In this document: in pieces, positions 25,866 to 34,834 of the stretch
How the letters are laid out: each line of letters starts with the position of its first letter
Numbering within the stretch: the first letter of the stretch is position 1
Assembly (NCBI GenBank): GCA_016283575.1
Contig: JAEEND010000011.1
Location: 33,863-97,862 of the forward strand
From: Lachnospiraceae bacterium
GTDB taxonomy: Bacteria > Bacillota > Clostridia > Lachnospirales > Lachnospiraceae
Direction: 5' to 3'
Length of the DNA: 64,000 nt
The notes under the pieces: generated by a model
The model's input: the letters and a program-made list of their open reading frames with translations, nothing else
Databases searched by the model: none
Told to the model about the DNA's origin: nothing
Made by a program: the position numbers and the translations under genes

Positions 25866-26513
25866 TTAACGTAATTCATCCAAAGCTTTTAATATGAGTT
25901 TCTTACTTCCTGTGCGTAAGTTTTCCGCAACAGTATAGAGATTATCAAATTTATCATATTCCATTAAAGCAAGATATCTCTCACCGAGATATTTATATGA
26001 GTGAACAAGATCTGCCTCAATGGAAACAAGGTATTCCATGATCTTTACGGCTTCTTCTTCATGATCTAAAGAAAGAAGCTTATCCGCAAGGCCCTGAAGA
26101 GCGATGGTCATATCTTCAAAATTACTGTCATACAGGCTTACTGTATCAAGGTTTCCGGCACCATACATAAATTTAAGATCCGTATTAGAATAGCCCTGGA
26201 GGTTCAGGATCCTTTTTTCTTTTAGATAAAGAATGGTATCAACATATGATTTAACATCGGGGTCGTCAAGGCATGTATCAAGGGGCAGATCGTCGGGAAG
26301 CTTGATGTATGGAAGGTCATCAAGGGGTTTTTTACGCACGAAGTTAGCTTCCGCTTCTCTTTCCCAGAATTCATCATCGACGCTTGTGTCTCTTCTTGAT
26401 ATAAATTTAAGATAGATGAAATTTATAAAGAATAAGAAGATGGATCCAAATATGAAAACTGCGGCTATAACCTTAATGGGAGAGGCCTGTAAACTTGCAA
26501 AAAAAATAGCCAT
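25866..26513 (-). CDS. Hypothetical single-pass membrane protein
   Basis: A 215-residue protein with one N-terminal membrane helix (IKVIAAVFIFGSIFLFFINFIYL) followed by a basic KFISRR stop-transfer, so the large C-terminal part is predicted cytoplasmic. The soluble part is acidic and helical (about 90-210), with ALQGLADKLLSLDHEEEAVKIMEYLVSIEADLVHSYKYLGERYL, reminiscent of a TPR-like helical repeat. No family is recognised. It is upstream of nth on the same strand and may be co-transcribed with it. Confidence 0.65.
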   Translation of the reverse strand: MAIFFASLQASPIKVIAAVFIFGSIFLFFINFIYLKFISRRDTSVDDEFWEREAEANFVRKKPLDDLPYIKLPDDLPLDTCLDDPDVKSYVDTILYLKEKRILNLQGYSNTDLKFMYGAGNLDTVSLYDSNFEDMTIALQGLADKLLSLDHEEEAVKIMEYLVSIEADLVHSYKYLGERYLALMEYDKFDNLYTVAENLRTGSKKLILKALDELR

Positions 26514-26560
26514 ATACTATAATAACCTTTCAGTAAATGTATGAGAAAGAAGTTTCTAAT

Positions 26561-26665
26561 ATGAGTATATACAACAAGAAATCGAAACGAGCCTTTACAG
26601 CGGTGATCATAACGATTTTGATCGTTGCAATGATAGTCCCTATTTTAGCATCATTGGTGGTATAA
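26561..26665 (+). CDS. Single-transmembrane microprotein (34 aa), Prli42/DUF4044-like
   Basis: This ORF is too short for the supplied track. ATG 26561 gives a product with a basic N-terminus (MSIYNKKSKRAF) and one hydrophobic helix (TAVIITILIVAMIVPILASLVV), ending at TAA 26663-26665. A weak AGAAAGAAG lies upstream; an in-frame ATG at 26537 would add eight residues. Tiny proteins with this basic-plus-helix design (Prli42, DUF4044) are widespread in Firmicutes; Prli42 anchors the stressosome in Listeria. No stressosome genes are seen here, so the comparison rests on layout only. It occupies the divergent gap before the AIR-synthase-like gene. Confidence 0.5.
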   Translation: MSIYNKKSKRAFTAVIITILIVAMIVPILASLVV

Positions 26666-26689
26666 GTAAAATAAGCACGGGAGCAGTCA

Positions 26690-27688
26690 ATGAAAACCGG
26701 AAAGGTATCTGAAACAGTCTTTAAGAGATCAATACTTAAATACGCAGGTAAACAGCACGAAAACATCCTCAAGAGAATGAATGTGGGGTCGGATTGTGCT
26801 GTTTTTTCATTTGAAAATAACGCTGTCACCATGAGCGTAAGTAATTCTTTTTTAGAAACTCCCGAAGAACTTGTTATAAGACTTATAAATAAATATGCTG
26901 CTGAAAATGCCGCATTAAAAGGGGCAGTAATAAATATTCTTTTGCCACCTGAAACCGAGGAAGCATTTTTAAAGGATTTTACCGACAGAGCGGCGAAGGC
27001 CTTAAAAGAGGCGGGAGCAGGCATCGCATCAATCAATGCGGAAGTAAGTCCAAATGTAAAGGTTTCCAGGGTAATAATTACAGGTATCGGCGAAAAGGGA
27101 GCCCCTGAAAGGTCAAAGGTAAGGGCCGGCGACGACGTTATCATAACCAAGTGGATTGCATTGGAAGCTACTGAAAAAATAGCCCATATAAAGGAAGCGG
27201 AATTAAATCAGAAATTCCCGGCAAAGTACATATACGACGCCAAGAATTTTGATAAATACCTCTCCGTGGTTCCGGAGGCCGCCACCGCCGTTAAGTCCGA
27301 CGTTACCGCGATGCACTGTATATCCGAAGGCGGAGTTTTCGGTAGCCTTTGGGAATTTGCAGAAAGCGAAGGCGTTGGACTTTCGATAGACTTAAAAAAG
27401 ATTCCAGTTAAGCAGGAAACCATAGAGATCTTTAATTATTACGATTTAAATCCTTATCTTGCCCTGTCAGGAGGCAGCATGATAATTACTGCAAGAGACG
27501 GTAACGCTCTCACGTTTAAGTTAAAAGAACAGGGTATAAATGCCGTGTGCGTGGGAAAGGTTACGGACAGTAAGGACAGAGTGGTGATATCTGAAGATTT
27601 TACGAGATTCTTAGAACCTGCAAAAGAAGATGAAATGTACAAGATCCTGGAGCGCATTCCGGAATTCGTTAACAAAAAAGGAGAATGA
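26690..27688 (+). CDS. AIR synthase-related protein (PurM/HypE-like fold)
   Basis: A 332-residue protein of the PurM/HypE/ThiL/SelD superfamily: an N-terminal ATP-binding half with GSDCAVFSFENNAVTMSV, and a C-terminal half with AMHCISEGGVFGSLWEFAESEGVGLSID, which matches the HypE/AIR-synthase glycine-rich region. It does not end in the cysteine-containing PRIC tail of real HypE, and no other hydrogenase-maturation genes are near, so I do not call it HypE. Its reaction is unknown. It overlaps the Lrp-type gene's start region (ATGA). Confidence 0.75.
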   Translation: MKTGKVSETVFKRSILKYAGKQHENILKRMNVGSDCAVFSFENNAVTMSVSNSFLETPEELVIRLINKYAAENAALKGAVINILLPPETEEAFLKDFTDRAAKALKEAGAGIASINAEVSPNVKVSRVIITGIGEKGAPERSKVRAGDDVIITKWIALEATEKIAHIKEAELNQKFPAKYIYDAKNFDKYLSVVPEAATAVKSDVTAMHCISEGGVFGSLWEFAESEGVGLSIDLKKIPVKQETIEIFNYYDLNPYLALSGGSMIITARDGNALTFKLKEQGINAVCVGKVTDSKDRVVISEDFTRFLEPAKEDEMYKILERIPEFVNKKGE

Positions 27689-27690
27689 TC

Positions 27691-28173
27691 ATGAGAGAAA
27701 AAATATTAAATGTTATCGAGAAGAATTCCCGCATTGACATTAAGGAACTTGCTGTGATCTTAGGTTACAGCGAGATAGATGTTGCCAATGAATTAAAAGC
27801 AATGGAAGAAGAGGGTATTATCTGCGGATATCACACCCTTATCGACTGGGACAAGACTTCCATCGAAAAAGTAAGCGCGTTGATCGAGGTTAAGGTTACA
27901 CCTCAGAGAGGACAGGGCTTTGACAATATCGCCGAGCGCATTTACAAATATCCCGAAGTTAATGCAGTATATTTAATTTCAGGCGGATTCGACCTTCTTG
28001 TTTCTTTGGAAGGAAAGACATTAAAGGAAGTGTCACTCTTTGTATCCGATAAGCTTTCAACTCTTGAAACGGTTATCAGCACTTCCACACATTTCGTACT
28101 TAAAAAATATAAGGACCATGGAACGATCATCGGTCAGAAAGCTGTTGATGAAAGGGAGACTATTACATTATGA
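27691..28173 (+). CDS. Lrp/AsnC-family transcriptional regulator
   Basis: A 160-residue regulator with an N-terminal winged helix-turn-helix (SRIDIKELAVILGYSEIDVANELKAMEEEGII) and a C-terminal RAM/ACT-like ligand domain (VSALIEVKVTPQRGQGFDNIAERIYKYPEVNAVYLISGGFDLLVSLEG). AAAGGAGA at about 27678-27685 positions ATG 27691 better than the track's ATG 27685, which lies on the ribosome-binding site. Its stop overlaps the aminotransferase start by 4 bases, so it probably regulates or is co-regulated with amino-acid metabolism. Confidence 0.92.
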   Translation: MREKILNVIEKNSRIDIKELAVILGYSEIDVANELKAMEEEGIICGYHTLIDWDKTSIEKVSALIEVKVTPQRGQGFDNIAERIYKYPEVNAVYLISGGFDLLVSLEGKTLKEVSLFVSDKLSTLETVISTSTHFVLKKYKDHGTIIGQKAVDERETITL

Positions 28174-29345
28174 GAATACCGTTGTCGGAAGAAGTCGTAA
28201 AGCTTAAGCCCTCGGGTATTCGTAAGTTTTTCGACATTGTTCATGAAATGAAAGATGCCATATCTTTAGGTGTTGGCGAACCTGATTTCGATACACCCTG
28301 GCATATAAGAGATGAGGGTATTTATTCCCTCGAAAAAGGTAAGACCATTTATACTTCCAATTCCGGTCTTATGCAGTTAAGAGAAGAGATTGCCAAGTAC
28401 CTTGAAAGAAAATATAACGTATCCTACGATCCCGCTTCGGAAATGCTTATTACCGTAGGCGGTTCGGAGGGTATCGACGTGGGTCTCCGCGCGATGCTGA
28501 ATCCCGGGGATGAAGTACTTATTCCCCAGCCTTCATATGTATCTTATGAGCCCTGCACCGTTATCGCAGGCGGCAAACCCGTAATAATCGAGCTTAAAGC
28601 AGAAAATGAGTTCAGATTAACGGAAAAAGAATTAAGAGATGCCATTACCGATAAGACAAGAGTGCTTATTTTACCTTTCCCCAATAACCCTACAGGTGCC
28701 ATCATGGAGGAAAGCGACCTTGTGGCTATTGCCAAGGTTTGTGTGGAAAAAGATATTTTTGTAATGTCCGATGAAATATATGCTGAACTTACCTACAAGG
28801 GAAAGCATGTGTCCATCGCATCCCTTCCCGGCATGAAGGAACGTACCATTCTTATTAACGGTTTTTCAAAGGCATATGCCATGACCGGATGGAGACTTGG
28901 TTACGCATGCGGCCCCAAGGAAATAATCACACAGATGACAAAGATTCATCAGTACTGCATCATGTGTGCTCCTACAACAAGCCAGTATGCAGCTATTGAA
29001 GCTATCAAGAACGGTGATGATGATATTGTAAGAATGCGTGAAGCTTACAACCAGAGACGCCGCTTCCTGCTTGATGCTTTTAAGAAAATGGGACTTGATT
29101 GCTTTGAACCCTTCGGAGCGTTTTATGTATTCCCCTGCATCAAGGAATTCGGTATGACCAGCGAAGAATTCGCTACAAGATTCCTGGAAGAAGAAAAGGT
29201 TGCTGCAGTTCCCGGAACAGCTTTTGGTGAATGCGGAGAAGGCTTCCTTAGAATCTCCTATGCTTATTCTCTGGAGCACTTGAAGATTGCCATGGAAAGA
29301 ATGGCTCATTTTGTTGATAAGTTACGTAAGGAGCAGGGACGATAA
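28170..29345 (+). CDS. PLP-dependent class I/II aminotransferase
   Basis: A 391-residue fold-type I transaminase. It has VGEPDFDTPWHI near the start, the substrate region FPNNPTGAIMEE, the aspartate that pairs with the PLP ring (VMSDEIYAEL) and the PLP lysine in INGFSKAYAMTGWRLGYACGP. The substrate cannot be set from sequence; relatives act on aspartate, aromatic amino acids or alanine. It overlaps the Lrp-type regulator by 4 bases and the next gene by 1 base (TAATG), forming a tight three-gene unit. Confidence 0.92.
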   Translation: MRIPLSEEVVKLKPSGIRKFFDIVHEMKDAISLGVGEPDFDTPWHIRDEGIYSLEKGKTIYTSNSGLMQLREEIAKYLERKYNVSYDPASEMLITVGGSEGIDVGLRAMLNPGDEVLIPQPSYVSYEPCTVIAGGKPVIIELKAENEFRLTEKELRDAITDKTRVLILPFPNNPTGAIMEESDLVAIAKVCVEKDIFVMSDEIYAELTYKGKHVSIASLPGMKERTILINGFSKAYAMTGWRLGYACGPKEIITQMTKIHQYCIMCAPTTSQYAAIEAIKNGDDDIVRMREAYNQRRRFLLDAFKKMGLDCFEPFGAFYVFPCIKEFGMTSEEFATRFLEEEKVAAVPGTAFGECGEGFLRISYAYSLEHLKIAMERMAHFVDKLRKEQGR

Positions 29346-29836
29346 TGCATATTGTACTGCATGAACCTGAAATTCCCGCAAATACCGGCAACATAGGTCG
29401 TACCTGTGTTGCCACTAATACTACTCTTCACTTGATCGAGCCTTTAGGTTTTCGCCTTGATGAAAAGGCCATTAAGCGTGCGGGGATGGACTACTGGCAG
29501 GATCTTGATGTCAGGACATATATTAATTATAAGGATTTCTTAGATAAGAATCCCGATGCCAAGATCTGGTATGCGACCACCAAGTGTGAAAAGTGCTATT
29601 CAGATGTTTCTTTTTCGGAAGAGGACTTCATAATGTTCGGAAAAGAATCTGCCGGAATACCTGAAGAAATACTGGTGGATAATCCCGACAGATGCATCAG
29701 GATTCCCATGAGCGAGGGCATCAGAAGCCTTAATCTGTCTAATTCCGTAGCCATTGTATTGTATGAAGCTTTGAGGCAGAATTCATTCCCCGGGCTTAGT
29801 GAAAAGGGTCAGCTCCACAGGCTTAACTGGAGATAA
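29345..29836 (+). CDS. trmL: tRNA (cytidine(34)-2'-O)-methyltransferase
   Basis: SPOUT-class methyltransferase of 163 residues that 2'-O-methylates the wobble position of certain leucine tRNAs. It has HIVLHEPEIPANTGNIGRTCVATNTTLHLIEPLGF at the N-terminus and the knotted SAM-binding region MFGKESAGIPEEI ... CIRIPMSEGIRSLNLSNSVAIVLYEALRQ at the C-terminus. The length is right for TrmL. Its ATG overlaps the aminotransferase stop. Confidence 0.94.
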   Translation: MHIVLHEPEIPANTGNIGRTCVATNTTLHLIEPLGFRLDEKAIKRAGMDYWQDLDVRTYINYKDFLDKNPDAKIWYATTKCEKCYSDVSFSEEDFIMFGKESAGIPEEILVDNPDRCIRIPMSEGIRSLNLSNSVAIVLYEALRQNSFPGLSEKGQLHRLNWR

Positions 29837-29901
29837 TAAATATTACAATAGGTTAATGATCCTACTGTATTATAGGCTTACTAAAAGATAGGGGTGAGCA
29901 T

Positions 29902-30147
29902 ATGAACAGGCAGGATTTTGAGATCAAGGCTATCGTAGCCGGACTGACACAAAAAGATATACTGGATTTTACCAGTGCGTTTCGTGCCATATCTGGTAAC
30001 AGCATTGAAAGCCCCATTGTGGATAAGGAGTATCTTCAAAAAGAAGGCCCGGGAATTGCGATCGCGGTCCGGGCAATATTAGATAAGTCGAGCTCCAAAG
30101 AATCCATAGCAAAGATGATAGATTTCTTTGAGTCGTTATATAATTAG
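29902..30147 (+). CDS. Small conserved-looking hypothetical protein (81 aa)
   Basis: I do not recognise this protein. It starts MNRQDFEIKAIVAGLTQKDILDFTSAFRAISGNSIESPIVDKEYLQKEGPGIAIAVRAILDKSSSKESIAKMIDFFESLYN. It is soluble, with alternating helix-like segments and no cysteine or membrane segment. GGGGTGAG sits before the ATG. A -10-like TATTAT lies upstream in the gap, but no clear -35 fits. It ends at the bidirectional terminator shared with the sensor kinase. Confidence 0.6.
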   Translation: MNRQDFEIKAIVAGLTQKDILDFTSAFRAISGNSIESPIVDKEYLQKEGPGIAIAVRAILDKSSSKESIAKMIDFFESLYN

Positions 30148-30156
30148 CTGTATTTT

Positions 30157-30198
30157 AAGCTTCCGTATCAAGCCCACATGTTACGGAAGCTTATTTTT
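30157..30198. terminator. Bidirectional terminator between the small ORF and the sensor kinase
   Basis: AAGCTTCCGTA (30157-30167) pairs with TACGGAAGCTT (30182-30192); TATTTTTTT follows on the plus strand and AAAATAC (read as A-rich/T-rich) on the other side. The kinase's stop codon (30181-30183 on the complement) lies in the right arm. Confidence 0.85.
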
Positions 30199-31608
30199 TT
30201 CGTCTGATTTAGCAAGTGAAAATATGAATTCGGTTCCAACACCTTCAGTGCTGATAACATTGATATGTTCGTTGTGAGCCTGAATGATTTCCTTTGCAAT
30301 GGACAGGCCAAGGCCCGTTCCTTTTTTGTCTTTACCTCTTGATAAGTCGGTTTTATAGAATCGATCAAATACAAGTTTCTGGGCATCTTTGGGGATGCCG
30401 ATGCCGGAGTCTTTAACGGAAACAAAAATCTTATTGTGCTTCTCGGTTGTCTCGATAACGATTGACGAATTGTGGTGAGAGAATTTAATGGCATTATCAA
30501 GGAGGTTATATAAAACCTGCTGGATCTTGGTTTCATCGGCATGCACGGGAAGCTTCTCCGCTGTGAGAATAAGCTCGATGGAAATCCCCTTTTTGGCACA
30601 TGACCCTTCGAAGGAGGCAGCGGTGTTTCTGATAACAGAATTAATATCGAAGTCGGTAAGGTCCAGCATTACGCCCTTCATGTTAAGGTTATTTAATGCA
30701 AGAAGCCCGTTGGTAAGCTTTGTAAGTCTCTCAGTTTCATTAAGCACGATACCCAGGTATTTTTCATGCATTTCCGGAGGAATGGTGCCATCTAAGATAG
30801 CTTCAAGATAGCCTCTTATGGAAGTAAGGGGGGACCTGAAGTCATGGGATACGTTTGCAATAAATTTCTTTTGGTTATCTTCGGAACGGGCGATCTCGTT
30901 GGCCATGTAGTTAAGTGTGGCAGCAAGGTAACCAATCTCATCCTCCGAATCCACGGAGAATTCATAGTGCAGATTACCGGATGCATATTGTTCCGTTGCA
31001 TAGGTGATCTTCTTTAGCGGTATATAGACCATTTCCGTGAAAAAGAAGAGGATTATAAGTGACAATATAAAAAGGATCACAAGTAACAGATATGAAATAC
31101 CGAGAAATTTCTCCGATTCCGTTGAAAGTCCTCTGGTGGTAGCATGAATGACCACGTAACCTTTAACCTTATAATTGGCGGTTATGGGAGAAAAAACGCT
31201 GAGCATTTCCTCATCGAAGAAATTAAAGAAGGTTCCCACGGTATAGTAGGAGTTTCCCGTGACGGTGGGGTCAAAGTTTTCTACCATCAGTGTTTCTTCC
31301 TGATTTATCGGAAGGTCCGAACTGAGTATTAATCGTCCTGAGGGGTTTATGATCCAGATGCTTGCGGAAAGAAAGTTACTTAAATCATCAATCTCATCTT
31401 TAACTTCTTCCATGGTGCGGTTTGTTTCATAAAGGTCCGCCGCATAGGTTCCGGCAATAAGGTTTGCTTCTCTGTAGAAGGACTCGGCGCGCTGACGAAG
31501 AAGCCTGTCATAGGTAGTGCGCGATACAAAGGAGCTTACGATGATAAAGCCGAAAACAGCGAAGATCAAATATGCAAATAAGAATTTTAGATAAAGTGTC
31601 TTTCGCAT
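30181..31608 (-). CDS. Membrane sensor histidine kinase
   Basis: A 475-residue kinase with two transmembrane helices (about 6-28 and 165-188) flanking a roughly 135-residue extracytoplasmic sensor domain, then HAMP (about 190-240). The HisKA H box is FIANVSHDFRSPLTSIRGYLEA, with N box LLDNAIKFSHH and ATP-binding DSGIGIPKDAQ and KGTGLGLSIAKEI. It is downstream of the response regulator gene (15-base gap), so the pair forms one two-component system. The external ligand is not apparent. Confidence 0.93.
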   Translation of the reverse strand: MRKTLYLKFLFAYLIFAVFGFIIVSSFVSRTTYDRLLRQRAESFYREANLIAGTYAADLYETNRTMEEVKDEIDDLSNFLSASIWIINPSGRLILSSDLPINQEETLMVENFDPTVTGNSYYTVGTFFNFFDEEMLSVFSPITANYKVKGYVVIHATTRGLSTESEKFLGISYLLLVILFILSLIILFFFTEMVYIPLKKITYATEQYASGNLHYEFSVDSEDEIGYLAATLNYMANEIARSEDNQKKFIANVSHDFRSPLTSIRGYLEAILDGTIPPEMHEKYLGIVLNETERLTKLTNGLLALNNLNMKGVMLDLTDFDINSVIRNTAASFEGSCAKKGISIELILTAEKLPVHADETKIQQVLYNLLDNAIKFSHHNSSIVIETTEKHNKIFVSVKDSGIGIPKDAQKLVFDRFYKTDLSRGKDKKGTGLGLSIAKEIIQAHNEHINVISTEGVGTEFIFSLAKSDEKNKLP

Positions 31609-31623
31609 TTTCTTTTCCCGAAA

Positions 31624-32337
31624 TTAATGATTTAAATCCTGTTTTACTTCAAATTTATAACCGATGCCCCATATCGTGGAGATCTTCCAGGTTTCATGGT
31701 CATTGATCTTTTCACGAAGTCTTTTGATGTGTACGTCTACTGTTCTTGTGTCTCCCACATACTCATATCCCCAGATACGCTCAAGAAGCTGATCTCTTGT
31801 AAATACGTGATTGGGCTGTGAAGCTAAGAAGAATAAAAGCTCCATTTCCTTGGGAGGCATATCTATGGATTCGCCCCTGTAGATTACAGAGTAGTTGGTT
31901 AGATTTACGGTTAGATCAGGGTATGTGACGCACTTGTCGCCGGCAGGCTGCACGGGAGCGGCAGCGGGCTTTACGCGACGTAAAACAGCCTTAACCCTGG
32001 CGATAAGCTCCTTGGTATCAAAGGGCTTTTCGATGTAGTCATCCGCACCGAGCTCTAAGCCAAGGACTTTATCAAAGACTTCGCCTTTTGCGGAAAGCAT
32101 GATGATGGGTACCTGGGATTTTGTGCGGATCTCACGGCACACCTGGTATCCGTCTATGCCGGGAAGCATGAGATCTAAGAGCACCAGCGAAGGCTCAAAA
32201 CTGTCAAAAGCTTCGAGGGCTGATTCCCCGTCATTTACGATCTTTGTTTCAAAACATTCTTTTATTAAGTATAAAGAAACAAGTTCCGCTATGTTGTTGT
32301 CATCATCTACTATAAGTATTCGCTGCTTGTTTGCCAT
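31624..32337 (-). CDS. OmpR/PhoB-family response regulator
   Basis: A 237-residue regulator with an N-terminal receiver (ILIVDDDNNIAEL; phospho-acceptor Asp in LVLLDLMLPG; Lys in IEKPFDTKEL) and a C-terminal winged helix (PPKEMELLFFLASQPNHVFTRDQLLERIWGYEYVGDTRTVDVHIKRLREKI). The linker is Pro/Ala-rich (KPAAAPVQPAG). A G-rich RBS (AAGGGGG) precedes the start. It is encoded directly ahead of its partner kinase and just downstream of mutS2. Confidence 0.94.
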   Translation of the reverse strand: MANKQRILIVDDDNNIAELVSLYLIKECFETKIVNDGESALEAFDSFEPSLVLLDLMLPGIDGYQVCREIRTKSQVPIIMLSAKGEVFDKVLGLELGADDYIEKPFDTKELIARVKAVLRRVKPAAAPVQPAGDKCVTYPDLTVNLTNYSVIYRGESIDMPPKEMELLFFLASQPNHVFTRDQLLERIWGYEYVGDTRTVDVHIKRLREKINDHETWKISTIWGIGYKFEVKQDLNH

Positions 32338-32353
32338 TTAGTACCCCCTTAGG

Positions 32354-34726
32354 CTATTTAAATTCGACGATAGTTACGCCTGCATCACCTTCGCCGTGTT
32401 CACCGGCTCTGTAGGATTTTACATATTTCGATTTTTTAAGGAACTGCGTTACCGCATTACGAAGTGCTCCCGTACCTTTACCATGGACAATCCGCACCGA
32501 AGGCATGTGGGAAAGATATGCATCATCAAGATACTTATCTAAAATCGCAATGGCTTCATCTACGGTCTTACCTATCAGATTAAGTTCGTATGATACGGTT
32601 AAAGACTTAGACATCTTGATCTTTCCGCTTCCTGTTGCTTTCTTTATGCCGGGAGCAGTGACAGTCTCTTCCTGAACGGGAATTATATCTTTAATATTGG
32701 TTTTAGTCCTGATGATACCGCATTGTACGAACAGGTCACCCTTGGTATCGGGAAGTGTGCTGACAGTTCCCTTAAGGTTCATGGAAAGAATCTTGACCAT
32801 GTCACCTAAGTGTAAGTCTTTAGCCTTTGTGCCGGAGGAAACATCCTTCTTATCTACGGTAAGCTTTGAATTCTTATCATTTATCTTACCGCGCAGGCTT
32901 TCACGGCGCTTTTCAAGATCCTTCATGGAAACGCCGGCTCCCATTTTGTTAAGAGCACGGATGGATTCATCTGCATAATCCTTGGCTTCCTGAAGAATGT
33001 TTCTTGCTTCTTCGTTGGCCTCTCTTAAAATCTTATCTCTGGAAGAATCGAGCTTTTCGGATTTTTCATTAAAGGCTTTTATCTTAATATCCAGGGCACG
33101 CCTGTCTTCATCAAATTGTAAGCGTTCTTTTTCAAGAGAAACTCTTGCGGCATCGAGATTTGAGATGACATCTTCGAATTTCTCGTCAGTTTCATTGATG
33201 GTGAGCTTCGCCTGATCGATTATCTCCTTGGGTAGTCCCATTTTTTCTGAAATGGCGAAGGCGTTACTTTTTCCGGGTATACCGATTAAGAGTCGGTAAG
33301 TGGGGGAGAGGGTCTCCACGCTGAATTCACAGGAAGCGTTCTCCACAAAAGAAGTAGAAAGCGCAAAAACCTTTAATTCGGAATAATGGGTGGTAGCCAT
33401 GGTTCTTATGCCTCTGTCGTGAAGATAAGAAAGAATAGATATGGCTAAAGCAGCACCTTCCGTAGGATCGGTGCCTGCGCCAAGTTCATCAAAAAGGCAC
33501 AGAGCATCGGTGTCAGCGTGCTTAAGTATGTGGACAATTGACTTCATGTGAGATGAGAATGTGGATAAACTCTGCTCAATACTCTGTTCATCACCGATAT
33601 CCGCATAAACTTCTTTAAAAATTGAAAGTTCCGATAAGTCCGCCGCCGGTATGTGTAAGCCTGCCTGTCCCATCAGTGTAAGGAGTCCGACAGTCTTAAG
33701 CGTTACGGTCTTACCGCCGGTATTGGGACCTGTTATAACAAGAAGGTCATAGTCCTTACCGAGGGGAACATCTATGGGCACCACTTTCTTTTTATCAAGA
33801 AGGGGATGGCGTGCTTTTCTTAAGTTGATCACGTGGTCACTATTAAATATGGGACGTACCGCATTCTGTTCCATGGCAAGATTTGCCTTGGCAAAGGTAA
33901 AGTCTAAACGGGTCATGAGATCGATATCCGTTGAAAGGAAAAGAGTCTGTTCCGATAACGAAGCGGAGAGACCGGCTAAGATAATGCCGATTTCGTGCTG
34001 TTCTTCGATCTCGAGTTCTCTTAACTTGTTATTTAATTCAACAACCTGTTTTGGCTCAATAAAAAAGGTGGAGCCTGATGATGACTGATCGTGCACCATG
34101 CCCGGCACCTGTCCCTTATATTCGCTTTTAACGGGGATACAGTATCTGTCCCCACGCATGGTAACAACCGCATCCTGCAGATAGGTGCGGAGAGAACCGT
34201 TAACCATATGATTAAGCTCCGAATGGATCTTTTCGGAAGTCATGGTGATATTTCTCCGGATGGATTTAAGTGCGGGGCTTGCGTCATCGGCAATGTCGCC
34301 GTCCTCGTTTAAAATGCATCGGGATATTTCTTTTTCTATCTGTGTCAAAGGAGCAAGTCCTTCAAAATAATCGCTCAGTGAATCTCTTTCCGCATCATCG
34401 CAACTTACGCCCCACTGCCTTACAACGCGAACATTACTAAGTAGCGATGCAAAAGAAAGAAGTTCTTTTGCAGTGAGAGTCGCGCCGATCTCAAGGGATT
34501 TTATCTGGAAGCGCAGGTCCTTTAATGAACCGAAATTAACAGAACCCTTCTTAAACAGACGGGTAAGAGCATCGGCAGTTTCTTTTTGCGCCTGCTCGAT
34601 TTCCGAAAGATTGGTCATGGGTGTGAGATCACGGCACATGGCCTTGCCAAGGTCTGATGAGGCCTTGTCTGAAAGCATGTCCAATACAACTGTATATTCA
34701 AGAGTTTTTAATACCTTTTCATTCAT
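32354..34726 (-). CDS. mutS2: MutS2 (DNA/ribosome-acting MutS-family ATPase with Smr domain)
   Basis: A 790-residue MutS2: clamp and lever region, then the ATPase with Walker A ITGPNTGGKTVTLKTVGL and Walker B LCLFDELGAGTDPTEGAAL, a long Glu/Lys-rich coiled coil (about 510-620) and a C-terminal Smr domain (LNLIGKTVDEAIAILDKYLDDAYLSHMPSVRIVHGKGTGALRNAV). It has no mismatch-recognition domain. MutS2 proteins act in anti-recombination and in splitting collided ribosomes, the Smr domain being a nuclease module. It is transcribed divergently from the HtrA-like gene across a 108-base gap. Confidence 0.95.
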   Translation of the reverse strand: MNEKVLKTLEYTVVLDMLSDKASSDLGKAMCRDLTPMTNLSEIEQAQKETADALTRLFKKGSVNFGSLKDLRFQIKSLEIGATLTAKELLSFASLLSNVRVVRQWGVSCDDAERDSLSDYFEGLAPLTQIEKEISRCILNEDGDIADDASPALKSIRRNITMTSEKIHSELNHMVNGSLRTYLQDAVVTMRGDRYCIPVKSEYKGQVPGMVHDQSSSGSTFFIEPKQVVELNNKLRELEIEEQHEIGIILAGLSASLSEQTLFLSTDIDLMTRLDFTFAKANLAMEQNAVRPIFNSDHVINLRKARHPLLDKKKVVPIDVPLGKDYDLLVITGPNTGGKTVTLKTVGLLTLMGQAGLHIPAADLSELSIFKEVYADIGDEQSIEQSLSTFSSHMKSIVHILKHADTDALCLFDELGAGTDPTEGAALAISILSYLHDRGIRTMATTHYSELKVFALSTSFVENASCEFSVETLSPTYRLLIGIPGKSNAFAISEKMGLPKEIIDQAKLTINETDEKFEDVISNLDAARVSLEKERLQFDEDRRALDIKIKAFNEKSEKLDSSRDKILREANEEARNILQEAKDYADESIRALNKMGAGVSMKDLEKRRESLRGKINDKNSKLTVDKKDVSSGTKAKDLHLGDMVKILSMNLKGTVSTLPDTKGDLFVQCGIIRTKTNIKDIIPVQEETVTAPGIKKATGSGKIKMSKSLTVSYELNLIGKTVDEAIAILDKYLDDAYLSHMPSVRIVHGKGTGALRNAVTQFLKKSKYVKSYRAGEHGEGDAGVTIVEFK

Positions 34727-34834
34727 AAAACACCAAACCTGAATTGCTTAAAAATCAAGGATATTTTATCATAGGTCGGGTCTCTTTACAATGAACTCGG
34801 GGATAGATATACTTAAAGGGAATTGGAGATTTAC

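Noticed and set aside
26690-27688. Calling this gene hypE (hydrogenase maturation)
   Set aside because: The C-terminal cysteine motif is absent and no hydrogenase or other hyp genes are present.
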